Positions 6,396 through 13,456 of a stretch of 14,861 nucleotides of DNA are shown here, one piece after another. Positions within the stretch are counted from its first letter, which is position 1. The number at the start of each line of letters is the position of its first letter. The translations under genes were made by a program, and so were the position numbers. The notes below the pieces were generated by a model, which did no database searches, was not told the DNA's origin, and saw only the letters and a list, made by a program, of their open reading frames with translations. The DNA is from an uncultured Eubacteriales bacterium (GTDB taxonomy: Bacteria > Bacillota > Clostridia > Lachnospirales > Anaerotignaceae), in the NCBI GenBank assembly GCA_900546215.1, contig URCD01000056.1:1-14861 (forward strand), read 5' to 3'.

Positions 6396-7502
6396 TTAAT
6401 ATTCATCACAAATGAAGCACTTGCATTTCGGATACTTTTTGTCCAAATATTCAGCGGCTTCCCTGTTATTTATAACAGCATGCCCTTCACCTTCCAGCTC
6501 AGCCAAGCTTTTATATCCTTCTGCAAACTGCATAAAATATCCGGCGTTGATTTCTATATCAGCCTCTGCATCGACGGGCATACCGTCCATTCGGAAGGTT
6601 CCGTTATTATTGTCACAGACATGGTCGTCCAGTTTAACTACTGTATTTTCGTTAAAAACCATTCTCATAAGCTTAGGCAAGTCTACTGCCGCGGCAACTC
6701 CATGAGGAATAATTTGCTCCTGACAACCGGCAAGAACTATTTTACTGTCAGGCGGAAGCTTAATTTTTATCGGCTTATTATCGGCTATAAATGCCAATGC
6801 ATTGGCCAAATTTGCCGCCGTATCTTCATCATCATAAACCACTTCTACAGCCTTAAGCTCGTCAACGCCGTTGAAATACATCGCGTATCCCTTAACCTCT
6901 CCGCACTTTTCAGCAATTATAAATTCTCCGCCGTCAGAAACAAGATCCAAGGTTTTGAGCCTAAAGTCAAATAAGGATCGTGCCAACGTTCCCGAATACT
7001 TCTCCGAAAACCTCATATATACGGGATACAGCTTACCTGATTCTGACATTCGTCCAAAGTTTATTCCTGATGGCATAATTTTCGGCTTATCCGCCGTTCC
7101 TGTAATAAACCTTGTTTCAGTAGCAGTGTAATTTGCCTGACGGAAATAATTATCATGCACTACAGGCGTATGAGGAGCAGCTGTAATTCCGCTATTGGCT
7201 AAATTATTTATAAGTATTTTAAATGCTGAGGACATATATCCCCTGCCCCTATAATCCGGGTCAGTCGAAAATCCAGCCAGCATTGCCGCCGGCACAATTA
7301 CTCCTCTTATGTACATATTAACAGGAAATGAGTACATAGCATTTACCAAGTTTTCATCTTCAATTGTGCAGACAGCGTATTCAGGATAAAATCTTTTCTC
7401 AAAATAAAAATCTAAAAAACCGTCTGAGTCCCCAAAGCACCTCTGCCACAGCGCCCTAAGATATGGCTTATCCTCCATTGTACAAATTCTCTGAACTGCC
7501 AT
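6396..7502 (-). CDS. GNAT family N-acetyltransferase, Eis-like with C-terminal SCP2-like domain
   Basis: This 368-residue cytosolic acetyl-CoA-dependent acetyltransferase has the GNAT core in its first ~150 residues. Acetyl-CoA motif A is AGFSTDPDYRGRGYMSSAF at about 76-94, preceded by the beta strands MYSFPVNMYIRGVIVPAAML. The length and a C-terminal region from about 260 (MRMVFNENTVVKLDDHV... GYFMQFAEGYKSLAELEG) fit Eis-like enzymes, which have two GNAT-related folds and a sterol-carrier-protein-like tail. The chain ends in a Cys-rich CKCFICDEY. The substrate is unknown; characterised Eis relatives acetylate aminoglycosides or other amines, which does not imply resistance here. AGGGG lies nine bases before ATG 7502. 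A 64-codon gene ends 24 bases upstream on the same strand, so the two are probably one operon. Confidence 0.9.
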   Translation of the reverse strand: MAVQRICTMEDKPYLRALWQRCFGDSDGFLDFYFEKRFYPEYAVCTIEDENLVNAMYSFPVNMYIRGVIVPAAMLAGFSTDPDYRGRGYMSSAFKILINNLANSGITAAPHTPVVHDNYFRQANYTATETRFITGTADKPKIMPSGINFGRMSESGKLYPVYMRFSEKYSGTLARSLFDFRLKTLDLVSDGGEFIIAEKCGEVKGYAMYFNGVDELKAVEVVYDDEDTAANLANALAFIADNKPIKIKLPPDSKIVLAGCQEQIIPHGVAAAVDLPKLMRMVFNENTVVKLDDHVCDNNNGTFRMDGMPVDAEADIEINAGYFMQFAEGYKSLAELEGEGHAVINNREAAEYLDKKYPKCKCFICDEY

Positions 7503-7526
7503 ATAATCACACCCCTCTTACAAGAA

Positions 7527-7721
7527 TTATGCCATGCCGTATTTATTTTTAAGCTCAGCAAGCATTTCTTTGTATTTATCGTTTATAAGGTCTGTTTTCC
7601 CCTTACTTCCGGCTGCCAATCCCCTAGTAGGCGCCTTCTTATTAAGTTCATCATGTATTTCATCATCCCACTTTTTCATAAGAGCATCAAACTCCTTTGT
7701 ATATTCGGGATTCCAAGCCAT
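7527..7721 (-). CDS. small hypothetical protein (64 residues) upstream of the GNAT gene
   Basis: I do not recognise a named family. The chain MAWNPEYTKEFDALMKKWDDEIHDELNKKAPTR... is highly charged and probably all-helical. Two amphipathic helices (about 4-28 and 43-62) are joined by a Gly/Ala/Lys-rich linker (GLAAGSKGK). No Cys, signal peptide or membrane segment is present. AAAGGAAG ten bases before the ATG and a well-formed promoter upstream argue that it is a real gene. It precedes the acetyltransferase gene by 24 bases and probably shares its transcript. A partner or regulatory role for the enzyme is possible but unsupported. Confidence 0.8.
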   Translation of the reverse strand: MAWNPEYTKEFDALMKKWDDEIHDELNKKAPTRGLAAGSKGKTDLINDKYKEMLAELKNKYGMA

Positions 7722-7757
7722 ATTTAATCTTCCTTTCAGTTAAATATTCGTCATATT

Positions 7758-7786
7758 ATTTTACCATAAAACACGTCCTAAGGCAA
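7758..7786 (-). promoter_or_regulatory. promoter for the 64-residue gene and GNAT gene
   Basis: On the minus strand TTGCCT (7786-7781) and TAAAAT (7763-7758) are 17 bases apart, with TG two bases before the -10. It is back to back with the dehydrogenase promoter starting at 7821. Confidence 0.7.
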
Positions 7787-7820
7787 ACAATGATTAAATT
7801 AAGATTTGATAAGTTAATTC

Positions 7821-7849
7821 TTGACTTTATCTGCTTGTAACCTTAGAAT
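7821..7849 (+). promoter_or_regulatory. promoter for the D-2-hydroxyacid dehydrogenase gene
   Basis: TTGACT (7821-7826) and TAGAAT (7844-7849) are separated by 17 bases, each one mismatch from consensus. The start near 7856 leaves a leader of about 22 bases. Confidence 0.78.
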
Positions 7850-7877
7850 TTTAAATAAAACAGAAAGGAGAATTTCC

Positions 7878-8840
7878 ATGATAAATGTATTAGTAATGTC
7901 TCCCTGCGACGAACACGATAAAAAAATCCTTGAGACCGCCGGAAGTGGCATTTCCTTCACATACTCAAGCAAAACCAGCAGCTCTTTAAAAGAAGAGATA
8001 GCTAAGTCTGAAATTATCGTAGGCGAGCCTGAAATAGAAATGATAAAAGAAGCCCCAAATTTAAAGTTAATACAGATGACAATGGCCGGTACAGACCAGT
8101 ATACCAGAACTGATGGTTTTCCTTCTTATATAACGCTCTGCAATGCTTCAGGTGCGTTTGGACAGGTTATTTCTCAATACGTTATCGGCGGTATACTTAA
8201 TATATGCCATAAGTTTTATAAATACAGGGATTTTCAAAAAGACGGTATTTGGGAGGACGCTGGTTCAGAAATTAATCTTCTTGGTAAACGAGTTCTTATA
8301 ATAGGGGCAGGCAATATCGGAGTCTCTGTAGCCGAAAAGCTTTCAGTATTTGGAACCGAAATCGTAGGAATACGCCGTAACATATCTGAAATACCAAGAT
8401 ATTTCAGTGAAATGCATACCTTGGACGAGCTAGACATCCAGCTTCCTCTGGCTGATATTGTTGTAGCATGTATTCCAAACTCCGATTTCACTTATCATCT
8501 TTTTGATAAAAAGAAGCTTATGCTTATGAAAAAGGATGCTGTTTTAGTAAATGTAGGACGCGGCTCCTTTATTGTACAGGACGACCTTATTGAGGTTCTC
8601 AAGGCAGGCCATCTGAGCGGAGCTGTACTTGACGTAACTGAACCTGAACCGCTGCCGAAGGATAATCCCCTTTGGTATATTGACAATGTGGTTATTACTC
8701 CGCATATATCTGGAAACAGTTTTGGTCATTCAAGAGAAATAACTGATACAATATATCGTATAACCGCACAAAACATCAGAAACTATGCAGAGGGAAAAGC
8801 ACTGAAAAATGTCATTGATTTTTCAAAGTTCAAAAAGTAA
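7878..8840 (+). CDS. D-isomer-specific 2-hydroxyacid dehydrogenase family protein
   Basis: The protein is a cytosolic NAD(P)H-dependent oxidoreductase interconverting a 2-oxoacid and a D-2-hydroxyacid. From ATG 7878 (AAAGGAG seven bases upstream) it has 320 residues. An N-terminal catalytic half is followed by the Rossmann domain with GAGNIG at about 143-148, and the chain returns to the catalytic domain at the end. Catalytic residues are visible: Arg228 in NVGRGSF, Glu257 in TEPEPLP and His276 in PHISG. After the second Rossmann strand the sequence reads VGIRRN, with two Arg where NAD-specific members have an acidic residue, so NADPH preference is likely. The longer upstream reading frame runs through the promoter and is not used. 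It stands alone with its own promoter and terminator. The substrate is not deducible; glyoxylate/hydroxypyruvate reductase-like activity is one option. Confidence 0.92.
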   Translation: MINVLVMSPCDEHDKKILETAGSGISFTYSSKTSSSLKEEIAKSEIIVGEPEIEMIKEAPNLKLIQMTMAGTDQYTRTDGFPSYITLCNASGAFGQVISQYVIGGILNICHKFYKYRDFQKDGIWEDAGSEINLLGKRVLIIGAGNIGVSVAEKLSVFGTEIVGIRRNISEIPRYFSEMHTLDELDIQLPLADIVVACIPNSDFTYHLFDKKKLMLMKKDAVLVNVGRGSFIVQDDLIEVLKAGHLSGAVLDVTEPEPLPKDNPLWYIDNVVITPHISGNSFGHSREITDTIYRITAQNIRNYAEGKALKNVIDFSKFKK

Positions 8841-8845
8841 AAAAT

Positions 8846-8875
8846 AAAGGGTATCTCATTAAGAGATACCCTTTT
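8846..8875. terminator. bidirectional terminator between dehydrogenase gene and groEL
   Basis: AAAGGGTATCTC pairs with GAGATACCCTTT around an ATTAA loop, a 12-bp stem. TTTT follows on the plus strand and TTTATTTTTT on the minus strand. It ends both the plus-strand dehydrogenase transcript and the minus-strand groESL transcript. Confidence 0.9.
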
Positions 8876-8904
8876 CATTTGTTTGTCTGTCATTAAGGGA
8901 ATGA

Positions 8905-10533
8905 TTACATCATTCCACCCATTCCACCGTTCATTCCTGCTGCAGGCATAGGATCTTTACTTGGAAGTTCAGCAACTACTGCCTCAGTTGTAAGGAATGT
9001 TGAAGCCACTGATGTTGCATTCTGAAGTGCGCTTCTTGTAACCTTTGTAGGGTCAATGATACCTGCATCAACCATATCAACATATTTTTCGTTGAGGGCA
9101 TCGAAGCCGATACCGTCTTCCATTTCCTTAACCTTACTTACTATAACGGAGCCTTCAAGCCCTGCATTAATTGCTATCTGGCGCATAGGAGCCTCAAGTG
9201 CCTTAAGAACGATTTCAGCACCTGTTTTTTCATCACCAGTGAGGTCGCTGAGCATACCTTTAATCTTTTCTACTGTATGAATATAAGGTGTACCACCGCC
9301 TGCGATGATACCCTCTTCAACAGCAGCTCTTGTTGCAGCAAGGGCGTCTTCCATACGGAGCTTCTTCTCCTTCATTTCAGTCTCAGTAGCTGCACCAACC
9401 TTAATTACTGCAACTCCGCCTGAAAGCTTAGCAAGTCTTTCCTGAAGTTTTTCTCTGTCAAAGTCGCTTGTTGTATTTTCAAGGGCAAGCTTAATCTGTG
9501 CTATACGGCCCTCAATATCTTCCTTATTTCCTGCACCGTCTGTAATTATTGTAAGTTCTTTCTCTACTCTTACTGTTCTTGCACGTCCGAGCATATCAAG
9601 TGTAGCGTCCTTAAGGTCAATACCAACTTCCTCAGAAATTACTGTACCGCCTGTAAGAGCAGCAATGTCTCCAAGCATCTGTTTTCTTCTGTCGCCGTAT
9701 CCTGGAGCCTTAACAGCTACGCATGTAAATGTTCCTCTTAACTTATTTACAACAAGTGTAGCAAGGGCTTCACTTTCAACATCCTCAGCAATGATAAGGA
9801 GTTTGCCTCCTGTCTGAACAAGCTGCTCAAGTATAGGGAGAATTTCCTGAATATTGCTGATCTTTTTATCTGTAATAAGGATATAAGGGTCATCAAGAAC
9901 AGCTACCATCTTTTCCATATCTGTTGACATGTAAGCTGAGAGATATCCTTTATCAAACTGCATACCTTCAACCATCTCAAGCTCAGTATTCATTGTCTTA
10001 GATTCTTCAACTGTAATTACGCCGTTGTTTGTAACCTTTTCCATAGCGTCAGCAATCATTTCTCCTACTTCATCATCGCCTGATGAAATAGCGGCAATTC
10101 TAGCTATATGGTTCTTTGTGGAAACAACCTGGCTCATTCCTTTAATGCAGTCAACAGCCTTGTCTGTCGCTTTTTTCATTCCCTTACGGAGAATTATTGA
10201 GTTTGCTCCGGCAGCTATGTTTTTAAGGCCTTCCTGAATCATAGCCTGTGCAAGAACTGTAGCTGTTGTTGTACCGTCTCCTGCAACATCATTTGTCTGT
10301 GTTGCTGCTTCTGATACGATGTGCGCGCCCATATTTTCATAAGGGTCTTCAAATTCTATATCCTTAGCAATTGTTACACCATCATTTGTAATAAGCGGTG
10401 AACCATATTTTCTGTCAAGAACCACATTACGTCCTTTAGGTCCAAGTGTTACCTTTACTGTATCTGCAAGTTTGTTAACGCCAGCCTCAAGTCCTTTTCT
10501 GGCGTCATTTCCGTATTTTACTTCTTTAGCCAT
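8905..10533 (-). CDS. groEL: chaperonin GroEL (Hsp60)
   Basis: GroEL forms the double-ring ATP-dependent folding chamber that works with GroES. At 542 residues it has the standard length. It starts MAKEVKYGNDARKGLEAGV and keeps VTLGPKGRNVVL, ITNDGVTIAK, the ATP-site GDGTTTATVLAQA, and the C-terminal flexible tail PAAGMNGGMGGMM. GGAGG lies about ten bases before the ATG. It is the second gene of groES-groEL (30-base gap) and is controlled through the CIRCE element upstream of groES. No anomalies are seen. Confidence 0.99.
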   Translation of the reverse strand: MAKEVKYGNDARKGLEAGVNKLADTVKVTLGPKGRNVVLDRKYGSPLITNDGVTIAKDIEFEDPYENMGAHIVSEAATQTNDVAGDGTTTATVLAQAMIQEGLKNIAAGANSIILRKGMKKATDKAVDCIKGMSQVVSTKNHIARIAAISSGDDEVGEMIADAMEKVTNNGVITVEESKTMNTELEMVEGMQFDKGYLSAYMSTDMEKMVAVLDDPYILITDKKISNIQEILPILEQLVQTGGKLLIIAEDVESEALATLVVNKLRGTFTCVAVKAPGYGDRRKQMLGDIAALTGGTVISEEVGIDLKDATLDMLGRARTVRVEKELTIITDGAGNKEDIEGRIAQIKLALENTTSDFDREKLQERLAKLSGGVAVIKVGAATETEMKEKKLRMEDALAATRAAVEEGIIAGGGTPYIHTVEKIKGMLSDLTGDEKTGAEIVLKALEAPMRQIAINAGLEGSVIVSKVKEMEDGIGFDALNEKYVDMVDAGIIDPTKVTRSALQNATSVASTFLTTEAVVAELPSKDPMPAAGMNGGMGGMM

Positions 10534-10563
10534 AATTACATTACCTCCAACGCTTTATTTTAA

Positions 10564-10851
10564 TCAGCCTTCAACAACAGCGAGAATATCGCCCTGTTTA
10601 ACTACAAGTAATTTTTCTCCGTCACATTCAACCTCTGTGCCGCAGTACTTTGAATAGATAATTTTATCTCCAGGTTTTACAACCATTTCAACCTTATTTC
10701 CATCAACCATTCCTCCGGGTCCTACAGCAACAACTTCTGCCATCTGAGGTTTTTCTTTTGACTGTGATGGTAAAACGATACCTGATTTTGTTTTTTCCTC
10801 TGCTTCCATCTGTTTAATTACAACCTTATCTCCAAGTGGTACAAGTTTCAT
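10564..10851 (-). CDS. groES: co-chaperonin GroES (Hsp10)
   Basis: GroES is the heptameric lid of the GroEL chamber. It has 95 residues, typical length, starting MKLVPLGDKVVIKQMEAEEK. The mobile loop (about 17-34, KTKSGIVLPSQSKEKP) carries the GIVLP motif that contacts GroEL. It ends with VKQGDILAVVEG. A strong AAGGAGG precedes the ATG. It is the first gene of the operon, behind a CIRCE operator and a good promoter. Confidence 0.98.
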   Translation of the reverse strand: MKLVPLGDKVVIKQMEAEEKTKSGIVLPSQSKEKPQMAEVVAVGPGGMVDGNKVEMVVKPGDKIIYSKYCGTEVECDGEKLLVVKQGDILAVVEG

Positions 10852-10886
10852 AGTTTATTTCCTCCTTATACAATTCTTAGTTATTG

Positions 10887-10913
10887 TTAGCACTCAACAT
10901 GTACGAGTGCTAA
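10887..10913. promoter_or_regulatory. CIRCE operator (HrcA site) for groESL
   Basis: The sequence is TTAGCACTC, nine bases, GAGTGCTAA, a perfect match to the CIRCE consensus. It lies between the promoter and groES, covering the region just after the expected transcription start, so HrcA should repress groES-groEL at normal temperature. hrcA itself is not in the window. Confidence 0.97.
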
Positions 10914-10924
10914 TCATTAGCTAT

Positions 10925-10953
10925 ATATTACTTATTGAGTAAGATATATGCAA
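10925..10953 (-). promoter_or_regulatory. groESL promoter
   Basis: On the minus strand TTGCAT (10953-10948) and TAATAT (10930-10925) are 17 bases apart. The start would be near 10918, immediately upstream of the CIRCE element, as in other CIRCE-controlled sigma-A promoters. Confidence 0.75.
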
Positions 10954-11035
10954 ACAATGATACAACCCGATTTTAGTTATTTCAGCCCTATTAATCAAAA
11001 TATTATACCTTATACTGAATTTATCTCTTGTTTTT

Positions 11036-11191
11036 TCACTTTTTCTGATTTTCTCCACAGCCGTTGTGATTTGGGCAGCCAGCACAGCCCCCAATACATC
11101 CTGAAGAATTGTTAGTATTCTTTACTTTTCTGCTGTGAACCCATCCTAATAAAATTGCTACAATTATAAGGCCAGCTATTACATAAGCCAT
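11036..11191 (-). CDS. small Cys-rich single-span membrane protein, FeoB-associated type
   Basis: A 51-codon gene runs from ATG 11191 (GGGAGGAAACATA directly before it) to TGA 11036. Residues 2-17 (AYVIAGLIIVAILLGW) form one membrane segment near the N-terminus. A basic stretch (HSRKVK) then suggests the tail is cytosolic. A Gly/Cys-rich tail follows with Cys at 32, 36, 39 and 45 (CIGGCAGCPNHNGCG). This is the layout of the FeoB-associated Cys-rich membrane proteins (PF12669-like), normally found beside the ferrous iron transporter FeoB. No feo gene is visible here. It lies 53 bases after the HAD gene on the same strand and may be cotranscribed with it. No clear terminator follows. A role in metal or redox handling is inference from the Cys pattern. 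Confidence 0.8.
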   Translation of the reverse strand: MAYVIAGLIIVAILLGWVHSRKVKNTNNSSGCIGGCAGCPNHNGCGENQKK

Positions 11192-11244
11192 TATGTTTCC
11201 TCCCGCCTAAAGGCCGTTTACATGAAATAATATCCTTTTTCAGC

Positions 11245-11889
11245 TTAATTAATTCCAAAATTATCATTTAATTTTCTGAAATCATCTGTAATTACATCCG
11301 CTCTGTCAAGGCATTGTTTGCCGCTTGTAGGATTTATATAGCCTACAGCCATCATTTCCGCAGATTTGGCAGCTATAACGCCGTTTTCAGAATCCTCTAT
11401 TACCAGGCATTCGTCCGGCATTACTCCTAATTTTTCAGCCGCTAAAAGAAATACGTCAGGCGCCGGCTTTCCTCTTTTCACATCAACACCGGAGGTTATA
11501 CAGTCAAAGTACTTAGCTATATCCAGTTTTTCAAGTACCATGTTAATGAGTTCATAACCAGATGATGACGCCACAGCCGTCTTAAGTCCTTTAGACTTTA
11601 TAGAACGAAGAAGTTCAGGAATTCCATTAACCGGCTTAATATCTTCATTTTCTATAATATCAAGTATCATTTTTTCTCTGACATCTGCCATTTCCTCAGC
11701 AGAAGCCTGAATGTGAAACATATTTTTAAGTGTATTCATCCTGTCAAGTGTTACAGTTCCGGCAAAAGACTCATAAAATTTCTCATCTTTATAAACCCCG
11801 TATTTAATCATAGTGTCTCTGTCAGCCTTAAAATGATAAGGCTGACTATCCACGAGCACACCATCCATATCAAAAATAACAGCTCTCAT
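11245..11889 (-). CDS. HAD superfamily hydrolase, beta-phosphoglucomutase-like subfamily
   Basis: This 214-residue cytosolic phosphatase or phosphomutase has all four HAD motifs: DMDGVLVDS (Asp7 nucleophile, Asp9 acid/base), ASSSG at about 107-111, Lys141 in RGKPAPDVF, and EDSENG (Glu165, Asp166). The cap domain between motifs I and II (about 15-85) is helical, subclass C1. DxDG(V/L)xDS with GKPAPD marks the PGMB/phosphatase branch (IA variant 3). That branch includes beta-phosphoglucomutase and sugar-phosphate phosphatases, and the exact substrate cannot be read from the sequence. AAGGAG lies seven bases before the ATG. It follows mnmA by 41 bases, but a terminator-like hairpin sits in the gap. 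It is probably expressed by readthrough or from a promoter inside mnmA. Confidence 0.92.
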   Translation of the reverse strand: MRAVIFDMDGVLVDSQPYHFKADRDTMIKYGVYKDEKFYESFAGTVTLDRMNTLKNMFHIQASAEEMADVREKMILDIIENEDIKPVNGIPELLRSIKSKGLKTAVASSSGYELINMVLEKLDIAKYFDCITSGVDVKRGKPAPDVFLLAAEKLGVMPDECLVIEDSENGVIAAKSAEMMAVGYINPTSGKQCLDRADVITDDFRKLNDNFGIN

Positions 11890-11907
11890 TTAAAGTCTCC
11901 TTAAAGT

Positions 11908-11932
11908 AAAAAAGTCCATTTGCAGGACTTTT
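11908..11932 (-). terminator. terminator-like hairpin overlapping the mnmA stop codon
   Basis: AAAAGTCC pairs with GGACTTTT (8 bp) around a 7-base loop. On the minus strand it ends in six T. Its upstream arm overlaps the mnmA stop codon, and only 18 bases remain before the next gene. It is short and half A-T, so termination may be partial. Confidence 0.6.
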
Positions 11933-13007
11933 ATATTATAGTTCCTCCACAGAGCACAAAATCTCCGTCATAAACAACAAGGGACTGACCGGGAGTTATC
12001 GCTCTCTGGGGTTCATCAAATACACATTTCAAAAACCCATTTTCCATAAAAGCAGTACAGGGCGCCTTTTTATGACTATAGCGTATTTTAGCTTCAGACC
12101 TTACAGGACTGTCCAGTCCAGCAACAGACATAAAATTAACATTTCCGGCAACAGCCTCTTTATAGAATAAATCCTCATTATCACATAGTACTACCTGATT
12201 TTTGTCCGGATCAATATGGTGAACATATATATGCCTTCCAAGCGCAAGGCCAAGGCCCTTTCTCTGACCTACAGTGTAATGAATAATTCCTCTGTGCTTT
12301 CCGAGAATATTTCCTTCCATATCAACAAAATCACCTTCAGGAAATTTTGTGCCGTCATATTCCTTTATAAACTCAGCATAATCACCATCAGGCACGAAGC
12401 ATATGTCCTGGCTGTCAGGCTTTGACGATATTTCTAGGTCTATACTTTTGGCTATCTCCCTCACCACCTCCTTTGTGTAGTTTCCTATAGGCATAAGTGT
12501 AGACGCAAGCTGTTCCTGTGTGAGGTTATAAAGGGCATATGTTTGATCCTTTTCGGAGGTTACCGATGCACAAATAGATAATCTGCCTGTTTTAGGATAC
12601 TCTTGAATTCTTGCATAATGTCCCGTCGCAATATAGTCCGCGCCAATTTGTTTTGCACGTGACAAAAGCGCCTCCCACTTCACGTATCTGTTACATGCGA
12701 TACAGGGGTTAGGCGTTCTGCCTTTTTTATATTCATTTACAAAATACTTTATAACACTGTTTTCGAAATCCCTGCGAAAATTCATCACATAATGCGGTAT
12801 GCCTATGCTGTTGGCTACACGCCTTGCATCGTCAACAGCGGAAAGTCCGCAGCAGCCGCCGTTATCAGATACTTCCTGCCAGCTTTCTTCCTGCCATATC
12901 TGCATTGTAACACCGATAACGTCGTATCCTTCTTCCTTCAGCAGGTATGCCGCGACGGAGCTGTCAACTCCGCCCGACATTCCTACAACAACTTTTCCCT
13001 TATTCAT
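11931..13007 (-). CDS. mnmA: tRNA-specific 2-thiouridylase MnmA
   Basis: MnmA installs the 2-thio group on U34 of tRNAs for Lys, Glu and Gln, using ATP and sulfur relayed from a cysteine desulfurase. It has 358 residues. The PP-loop is GMSGGVDSS at about 9-17. Catalytic Cys102 lies in GRTPNPCIACN, and Cys203, the persulfide-carrying partner, lies in DSQDICFVPDG. A tRNA-contacting segment is seen at SEKDQTYALYNL. The C-terminal barrel includes VGQRKGLG and ITPGQSLVVYDG. Its ATG overlaps the iscU stop (ATGA), so translation is coupled. Its place directly after iscS-iscU fits IscS as the sulfur donor. Confidence 0.98.
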   Translation of the reverse strand: MNKGKVVVGMSGGVDSSVAAYLLKEEGYDVIGVTMQIWQEESWQEVSDNGGCCGLSAVDDARRVANSIGIPHYVMNFRRDFENSVIKYFVNEYKKGRTPNPCIACNRYVKWEALLSRAKQIGADYIATGHYARIQEYPKTGRLSICASVTSEKDQTYALYNLTQEQLASTLMPIGNYTKEVVREIAKSIDLEISSKPDSQDICFVPDGDYAEFIKEYDGTKFPEGDFVDMEGNILGKHRGIIHYTVGQRKGLGLALGRHIYVHHIDPDKNQVVLCDNEDLFYKEAVAGNVNFMSVAGLDSPVRSEAKIRYSHKKAPCTAFMENGFLKCVFDEPQRAITPGQSLVVYDGDFVLCGGTII

Positions 13008-13441
13008 TCTTCAGGTATCTCATGGAGCTCGCCTATATCATCTACAGGAGCCTTAAGTCCTTCAATAACGATATGGTTTTTCTCCGCATAGTCCCATAAC
13101 GCAGCGTGAAGCGCTTCCTCAGCAAGACAGGAACAGTGAACCTTAACAGGCGGAAGCCCATCAAGCGCCTCCATAACCGCCTTATTCGTAACCTCAAGAG
13201 CTTCCTGAATTGTTTTGCCCTTTACAAGCTCTGTGGCCATACTGCTTGTTGCAACTGCGGCTCCGCAGCCAAATGTTTTAAATTTGGCGTCCTGAATAAT
13301 TCCATCTTCTATTTTAAGATAAACCTTCATAATATCTCCGCATTTGGCGTTACCAACAGTACCTACACCACTTGCGTCGTCTATTTCCCCTACATTCCTG
13401 GGATTCATGAAATGGTCCATTACTTTTTCGCTGTATTCCAT
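13004..13441 (-). CDS. iscU: Fe-S cluster assembly scaffold protein, IscU/NifU N-terminal type
   Basis: This scaffold is where [2Fe-2S] clusters are built from iron and IscS sulfur before transfer to apoproteins. It has 145 residues, normal for a stand-alone scaffold. The ligand set is present: Cys34 and Asp36 in NAKCGD, Cys59 in FGCGAA, and His102-Cys103 in VHCSCLAEEA. Position 105 is an additional Cys. The chaperone-recognition segment LPPVK precedes the last Cys, as in IscU. A C-terminal extension after about 130 is short and acidic. GGAGG sits in the 15-base gap after iscS, and the stop overlaps the mnmA start by four bases. Confidence 0.97.
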   Translation of the reverse strand: MEYSEKVMDHFMNPRNVGEIDDASGVGTVGNAKCGDIMKVYLKIEDGIIQDAKFKTFGCGAAVATSSMATELVKGKTIQEALEVTNKAVMEALDGLPPVKVHCSCLAEEALHAALWDYAEKNHIVIEGLKAPVDDIGELHEIPEE

Positions 13442-13456
13442 AATAATTACCTCCGT

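Noticed and set aside
6480..6974. 164-codon plus-strand frame
   Set aside because: It is antisense to the GNAT gene, whose acetyl-CoA motif and start signals are clear. The frame has no start signals of its own.
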